A DNA stretch of 10,991 bases from Desulfotignum sp. (GTDB lineage Bacteria > Desulfobacterota > Desulfobacteria > Desulfobacterales > Desulfobacteraceae). Shown in pieces: positions 7,316-10,991 of this stretch (the first letter of the stretch is position 1; each line of letters begins with the position of its first letter). The notes beneath the pieces are model-generated. The model did not search any database, was not told where the DNA came from, and was given only the letters and a program-made list of their open reading frames with translations. The stretch lies in the NCBI GenBank assembly GCA_011390695.1, contig JAABRW010000381.1, forward strand, positions 1-10,991, written 5' to 3'. The translations under genes were made by a program, and so were the position numbers.

Positions 7316-7342
7316 GCTGTAAACGCTGTGTCCGGTTTTTTT
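7308..7342 (+). terminator. Rho-independent terminator at the operon end
   Basis: CCGGGTA (7308-7314) pairs with TGTCCGG (7329-7335), including two G-U pairs. The stem continues past a one-base bulge (G7328) with AGC/GCT (7315-7317 and 7325-7327) around a 7-nt loop. A run of seven T (7336-7342) follows at once. The hairpin includes the TAA stop of CoA-transferase B, so a terminating ribosome would sit on the stem. Confidence 0.65.
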
Positions 7343-7446
7343 CAAAAAAAGTATAGAAGCAGCCGCCTGGCTGAACTGCATATCCGGAAAAATGACTGGA
7401 TCGCCGACAGCAGGGCTTAAAGGGGGATATCGAACACCATCAGGCG

Positions 7447-7459
7447 GTTGTTGAACAAC
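7447..7459. repeat. 13-bp palindrome
   Basis: GTTGTT and AACAAC flank a single central G, giving 6-bp perfect arms. This is the compact form of a dimeric-regulator half-site pair, but it lies about 165 nt upstream of the nearest predicted promoter. Chance is a fair alternative. Confidence 0.3.
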
Positions 7460-7620
7460 AACACGTTCTTACTGAACAGGAAAACCAAGAATCTAAAGCT
7501 TCTCAAAAATCCGGGCAATAATGTACCAATACAATCCCTGACCGTCCGGGTGCCGGGCTGCAACCATCTACAGGGAAGGATTTTTGAATCTACATTGTTT
7601 CCCTTATGGATAAGTCGGTC

Positions 7621-7687
7621 TCTGCTATATTATTCTGAAATTGGATAATAATTAGGGTTACTGTCAGAAAAATGATTTTATAGCAGA
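7621..7687. repeat. Spaced 9-bp inverted repeat upstream of the BON gene
   Basis: TCTGCTATA (7621-7629) and TATAGCAGA (7679-7687) are exact reverse complements 49 nt apart. The left arm overlaps the predicted -10 element and the right arm lies 17 nt before the ribosome site. The arms may form a long-loop leader structure or two binding sites. On the minus strand the right arm also reads as an extended -10 (TGCTATAAA), so shared promoter-like sequence could explain the symmetry. Confidence 0.4.
7623..7631 (+). promoter_or_regulatory. Possible extended -10 promoter of the BON gene
   Basis: TGCTATATT fits the extended -10 pattern (TGn plus a hexamer with 5 of 6 consensus bases). No good -35 hexamer is visible upstream, which extended -10 promoters can tolerate. 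Transcription would begin near 7638 and leave a leader of about 80 nt. Confidence 0.3.
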
Positions 7688-7718
7688 CATTGTAACCCAT
7701 AATACGGAGGAAAAGGCA

Positions 7719-8384
7719 ATGAAAACCGACGAACTGATCAAACAATCTGTTGTATATGAACTGGGAAGGGACATGCGTGTAGATGCATCCAAAATTGAGG
7801 TCACGGTTGATAACGGCCGGGTAACCTTAACCGGTGAAGCACCCACGCTTCTTGGCAAATCCGCAGCCACTGACGATGCCCTGGCGATCCTGGGGGTGGT
7901 TGACGTGGATAATCTTATCGTGGTCAAATATCCTTCCACAATTCGCATACCCACTGATGCGGAGATTAAGGAAAATGTTCTTATGAAACTGGCGGGCAAT
8001 CCAGATATCGATGTGCTTGATCTGGATGTAACTGTGGATGCCGGCGTGGTAATCCTGCGGGGTACGGTTGACACTTATTGGAAAAGGGCCTTTCTTGAAG
8101 ACCTGGTTGCTCCTGAAGCCGGTGTTACCTTTATTGAGAATCATGTGGCGGTTACCCCCACTGATGATGTGCATGACAAGGTAATTGCGGAAGATATTGT
8201 AGCATCCCTGGAAGCAAGGGCGAATGTAGATGCGGATGATATAGAAGTATCTGTTTCCGACGGTGTGGTGGAACTTACCGGCAGTGTTCCGGATGCGGCC
8301 GCGCGTCAGGCAGCTGCAAAGGCAGCATTTCACCCGGCAGGCGTAAAAATGCTGCATAACAATCTGGTGATAACCAGGCTGTAA
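7719..8384 (+). CDS. Triple BON-domain protein, cytoplasmic
   Basis: This 221-residue acidic protein is built of three BON domains at about residues 1-70, 79-147 and 151-221. Each has an opening helix (ELIKQSVVYEL, AEIKENVLMKL, VIAEDIVASLE) and then the pattern IxVxVxxGxVxLxG: IEVTVDNGRVTLTG, LDVTVDAGVVILRG and IEVSVSDGVVELTG. BON domains occur in stress proteins such as OsmY and in outer-membrane and channel proteins, where they are thought to bind phospholipid or other ligands. Unlike OsmY, this protein has no signal peptide, so it should stay in the cytoplasm. The start is fixed by CGGAGG 8 nt upstream. It has its own upstream region and follows a terminator, so it is probably a single-gene unit, plausibly stress-related. 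A general stress role is more likely than a direct link to the CoA genes around it. Confidence 0.9.
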   Translation: MKTDELIKQSVVYELGRDMRVDASKIEVTVDNGRVTLTGEAPTLLGKSAATDDALAILGVVDVDNLIVVKYPSTIRIPTDAEIKENVLMKLAGNPDIDVLDLDVTVDAGVVILRGTVDTYWKRAFLEDLVAPEAGVTFIENHVAVTPTDDVHDKVIAEDIVASLEARANVDADDIEVSVSDGVVELTGSVPDAAARQAAAKAAFHPAGVKMLHNNLVITRL

Positions 8385-8571
8385 ATCCATATTTTGATCA
8401 TTCTGTGACGATTCCTTTGCTTCGTTGATTTTGGTAAACAAAACCATGTAATACAGTATTGAAAAAAATGGATTAACAGGTGTATTATGGTATCGTTACT
8501 TTGGCAAGCTTCGATGAGATATGGAAAGTTGAAAACAGCGTGCGGCATATAAAATATCGAGAGGTTGTCAG
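8385..8571. other. Intergenic region before the activase gene
   Basis: No gene is called in these 187 AT-rich bases. There is no clear terminator after the BON gene. A 21-codon frame (8487-8552) behind an AGGTG sequence could be a leader peptide but has no recognisable regulatory sequence, so I leave it uncalled. Promoter-like AT-rich hexamers near 8529-8555 have poor spacing. Confidence 0.4.
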
Positions 8572-8574
8572 TTG
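8559..8574 (+). promoter_or_regulatory. Ribosome binding site and TTG start of the activase
   Basis: GAGAGG (8559-8564) lies 7 nt before TTG (8572-8574). An in-frame stop at 8530-8532 excludes an earlier start, and no ATG or GTG lies between. The first in-frame ATG is about 42 codons downstream and would remove the ATP-binding loop, so TTG is the only sensible start. Confidence 0.75.
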
Positions 8575-10991
8575 AAGCAGAACAAACTATACCACGCCGG
8601 CCTGGATATTGGTTCCACCACCGCAAAACTGGTCCTGGTGGATGAGACGGATCAATTGATTTTTTCACGGTATCAGCGGCATTATGCCCGCATAATGGAT
8701 ACGGTGCCTGCTTTTTTTTCAGATATGGAAACCCGCCTGGGCAACTGCAGGCTGCAATTGTCCTTAACCGGCTCCGCCGGCATGGGGTTTTCACACATGA
8801 TGGCCCTGCCGTTTGTTCAGGAGGTTATCTGCACAAATGAAGTGGTACGGCAGATATATCCGTTGACCGCCACGGTTATTGATATCGGGGGAGAAGATTC
8901 TAAAATGATATTTCTTTCTCCGGACAGGGCCCCGGATATCCGCATGAACGGAAGCTGTGCCGGCGGCACCGGGGCATTTATCGACCAGCTGGCCGCCCTG
9001 CTGAACCAGACCCCTGATGGCCTCGACCGCCTGGCACAACAGCATACCAACCTGTATCCCATTGCATCCCGGTGCGGGGTGTTTGCCAAAACCGATGTGC
9101 AAAACCTTTTGAGCCGCAATGTACCGGTGGCAGATATTGCGGCATCCGTGTTTCATGCAGTGGCCATCCAGTGCCTGAATACCCTGTCCAGGGGGTGTGA
9201 TATCCGGCCCGGACTGCTGCTTTGCGGCGGGGTGTTCGCCTTTCTGCCGGAACTGGTCAAGGCGGTTCTGCGGGTGCTGGGGTTATCCCCATCTGACCTG
9301 GTGATTCCGGAGCAGCCGGCCCTGCTGCCGGCAATGGGCGCTGCCATGTTCAGCCGGCGCCATGATACGGTGTTTTCGGTGCAGCATCTGCTGGATACCA
9401 TGGCCCGAAAACAAAAACTGCCCCGGGACAATGACAGCCGCCTGCCACCGCTGTTTCATACACAAAAAGAGCGGGAAAACTGGGAACAGAACAGGCGGCA
9501 GATGGTCATCCCCGGGATGTCTTTGTCCGATTACAGAGACGATCAATGCTTTCTGGGGGTGGATTCCGGGTCCACCACCACAAAAATTATTGCCCTGGGC
9601 ATGGATAACCAGGTGTTGTTCTCCTGGTACAAAAACAACGACGGCAATCCCATCCAGGCGGTTGTAAAGGGATTGCGGGCGTTTCGCGAAAAAATCCAGG
9701 AACAGCATCCAGATCTGGTCATTGCAGGAACCGCGGTTACCGGTTATGGAGAAGATCTCATCCGTGCGGCATTCGGGATGGATGCAGGGATGGTGGAAAC
9801 CATTGCCCATTTTGAAGCAGCCAGACATATGGATCCTGATGTGTCCTTTATTCTGGACATCGGGGGACAGGATATGAAAGCCATATTTATCCGCCATGGG
9901 GCCATCCACCGCATTGAACTCAATGAAGCCTGTTCCTCCGGCTGCGGGTCTTTTATTGAGACGTTTGCCGGGTCCCTGGGATACCGGGTACAGGATTTTG
10001 CCGCCCTGGCTATGGAGGCCAAAGCCCCTTGCGATCTTGGCACCCGGTGCACGGTTTTCATGAATTCCCGGGTCAAGCAGGCTTTGCGGGAAAATGCCGG
10101 GGTGGCAGATATCAGTACCGGTCTGTCCTATGCTGTGGTGAAAAACTGTCTGTTCAAGGTACTCAAGCTCGTTGATATGGAAGAAATGGGAAACCATATC
10201 GTGCTCCAGGGCGGGGCGGGTAAAAATCCGTCCATTATCCGGGCCCTGGAAATTTTAACAGGCACCTGTGTCACCCATACAGACATGCCGGAAATGATGG
10301 GGGCTTTCGGGGCTGCACTGGCAGCCAAAAAATCTTTTGAAAACCAGGGCCGGCAGGCTGCTTCTTTTGCCGCCCTGGACCACCTGGATACCATTGCTGA
10401 CTTCAAGACCCGGCAGATCGTGTGCAATGGATGCGACAATGCCTGTGCTGTTACCCGGTTTGTTTTTTCCAGCGGCAGATCCTTTTATTCAGGCAACCGG
10501 TGTGAAAAAATATTCGGCGCAAAAGGCCGGAACCGGCCTGAAAAAGGGTTTGATTTTGCGGACTTTAAATACCGCCTGCTGTTTGACCGGAATCTCGCAC
10601 CCCACCCTGATCCGAAATTCACTGTGGGTATTCCCAGATGCCTGAATTTTTATGAAAATTTTGCCTTCTGGCATGCGTTTTTTGTGCATTGCGGCATCAA
10701 TATCATCCTGTCCTCCGGGTCCACTGCGGCCATGGGTGATGCTGCCAAAGGCAGCATCATGTCCGACAGTATCTGTTTTCCGGCCAAACTGGCCCACGCC
10801 CATGTGCTTGATCTGGTCATGCGCGGGGTGGACCGTATTTTCTACCCCCTTGTCATGAATGAGCAGGATGAGTTCCAGGCGGTGAGCAATACGTTCAACT
10901 GTCCCATTGTCAGCAGTTATGCCGAGGTGGTTGACAGCAGCCTGGATCTTTTCGCCAGAAAAGGTATCCCTCTGGACAAACCGGTGATCAC
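8572..10991 (+). CDS. Tandem-domain acyl-CoA dehydratase activase with DUF2229 (3' end outside window)
   Basis: This is the first 806 residues of a giant relative of HgdC/BadF-type activators, ASKHA-fold ATPases that drive one electron into a 2-hydroxyacyl-CoA dehydratase or benzoyl-CoA-type reductase. Two activator units lie in tandem. Unit 1 (about 1-275) has the phosphate loop DIGSTTAK (12-19), DIGGEDSK, and cluster cysteines Cys129 (SCAGGTGAF) and Cys168 (RCGVFAK). Unit 2 (about 324-590) has DSGSTTTK (331-338), DIGGQDMK, Cys454 and Cys493. In HgdC the two cysteines bind a [4Fe-4S] cluster across the dimer; both pairs here keep the same 39-residue spacing. Next comes Cys618-x2-Cys621-x3-Cys625 with Cys644, then a DUF2229 region from about 683 with SDSICFPAKLAHAH (731-744). 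Full-length relatives exceed 1000 residues. The partner dehydratase is not in view, and the exact reaction of these giant forms is not established. Confidence 0.93.
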   Translation, partial: MKQNKLYHAGLDIGSTTAKLVLVDETDQLIFSRYQRHYARIMDTVPAFFSDMETRLGNCRLQLSLTGSAGMGFSHMMALPFVQEVICTNEVVRQIYPLTATVIDIGGEDSKMIFLSPDRAPDIRMNGSCAGGTGAFIDQLAALLNQTPDGLDRLAQQHTNLYPIASRCGVFAKTDVQNLLSRNVPVADIAASVFHAVAIQCLNTLSRGCDIRPGLLLCGGVFAFLPELVKAVLRVLGLSPSDLVIPEQPALLPAMGAAMFSRRHDTVFSVQHLLDTMARKQKLPRDNDSRLPPLFHTQKERENWEQNRRQMVIPGMSLSDYRDDQCFLGVDSGSTTTKIIALGMDNQVLFSWYKNNDGNPIQAVVKGLRAFREKIQEQHPDLVIAGTAVTGYGEDLIRAAFGMDAGMVETIAHFEAARHMDPDVSFILDIGGQDMKAIFIRHGAIHRIELNEACSSGCGSFIETFAGSLGYRVQDFAALAMEAKAPCDLGTRCTVFMNSRVKQALRENAGVADISTGLSYAVVKNCLFKVLKLVDMEEMGNHIVLQGGAGKNPSIIRALEILTGTCVTHTDMPEMMGAFGAALAAKKSFENQGRQAASFAALDHLDTIADFKTRQIVCNGCDNACAVTRFVFSSGRSFYSGNRCEKIFGAKGRNRPEKGFDFADFKYRLLFDRNLAPHPDPKFTVGIPRCLNFYENFAFWHAFFVHCGINIILSSGSTAAMGDAAKGSIMSDSICFPAKLAHAHVLDLVMRGVDRIFYPLVMNEQDEFQAVSNTFNCPIVSSYAEVVDSSLDLFARKGIPLDKPVI

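Larger units (their letters stand above)
7343..7718. other. Gene-poor region between CoA-transferase and BON genes
   Basis: I see no convincing gene in these 376 bases. A TTG-initiated 66-codon frame (7448-7648) has no ribosome site and a low-complexity Asn/Leu/Lys product, so I do not call it. The region holds a 13-bp palindrome, a spaced inverted repeat and a possible extended -10 promoter for the BON gene. The last 15 nt carry its CGGAGG ribosome site (7705-7710). Confidence 0.55.

Noticed and set aside
7360..7373. CAGCC-GCCT-GGCTG hairpin as a terminator
   Set aside because: Short stem, no T-run directly after it on the plus strand, and on the minus strand the T-run is too far away.
7448..7648. 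66-codon TTG-initiated frame between the CoA-transferase and BON genes
   Set aside because: No ribosome site, low-complexity product, and it runs through promoter-like sequence of the BON gene.
8364..8377. CTGGT-GATA-ACCAG hairpin near the end of the BON gene as a terminator
   Set aside because: The stem is only 5 bp and lies inside the coding sequence with no adjacent T-run.
9283..10197. Long minus-strand open frame (304 codons) opposite the activase gene
   Set aside because: It lies fully antisense to a strongly supported gene, has no ribosome site or recognisable family, and its His/Gly/Pro/Arg-rich product is typical of a shadow frame.
1..10991. CRISPR arrays, tRNA/rRNA genes, insertion sequences, toxin-antitoxin or defence genes
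   Set aside because: I looked on both strands and saw no regularly spaced repeats, transposase motifs, RNA gene signatures or defence-type domains.

Overview
The window reads as chromosomal DNA of an anaerobic, probably sulfate-reducing deltaproteobacterium (Desulfobacterota; a Desulfobacter/Desulfotignum-like organism is my best guess). This is inferred from the moderately GC-rich composition and from the gene set: a TAXI-type TRAP transporter, a glutaconate-type CoA-transferase and a giant acyl-CoA dehydratase activase. No rRNA, tRNA, CRISPR array, insertion sequence or phage gene is visible.

Layout: (1) 1-1478, minus strand: an SDR/NAD(P)-binding protein fused to DUF2867, running off the left edge. 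(2) 1479-1924: a divergent intergenic region with a 9-bp inverted repeat, a possible extended -10 promoter and a perfect Shine-Dalgarno sequence that serves no obvious gene. (3) 1925-7315, plus strand: a tightly packed operon of a TAXI solute-binding protein, a DUF1850 protein, a fused 4TM/12TM TRAP permease, and CoA-transferase subunits A and B. It ends in a hairpin plus T-tract overlapping the last stop codon. (4) 7343-7718: a gene-poor region with palindromes and a possible promoter. (5) 7719-8384: a cytoplasmic-looking protein made of three BON domains. (6) 8572-10991: the first 806 residues of a tandem-domain CoA dehydratase activase (BadF/HgdC type, followed by DUF2229), starting at TTG and running off the right edge.

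How the parts may work together (inference): the transporter would bring an organic acid into the cell, and the family I CoA-transferase would turn it into its CoA thioester. The activase family supplies low-potential electrons, at the cost of ATP, to radical 2-hydroxyacyl-CoA dehydratases. Together this resembles the 2-hydroxyglutarate/glutaconate route of anaerobic glutamate breakdown. The dehydratase subunits themselves are not in the window, so the substrate is not proven.
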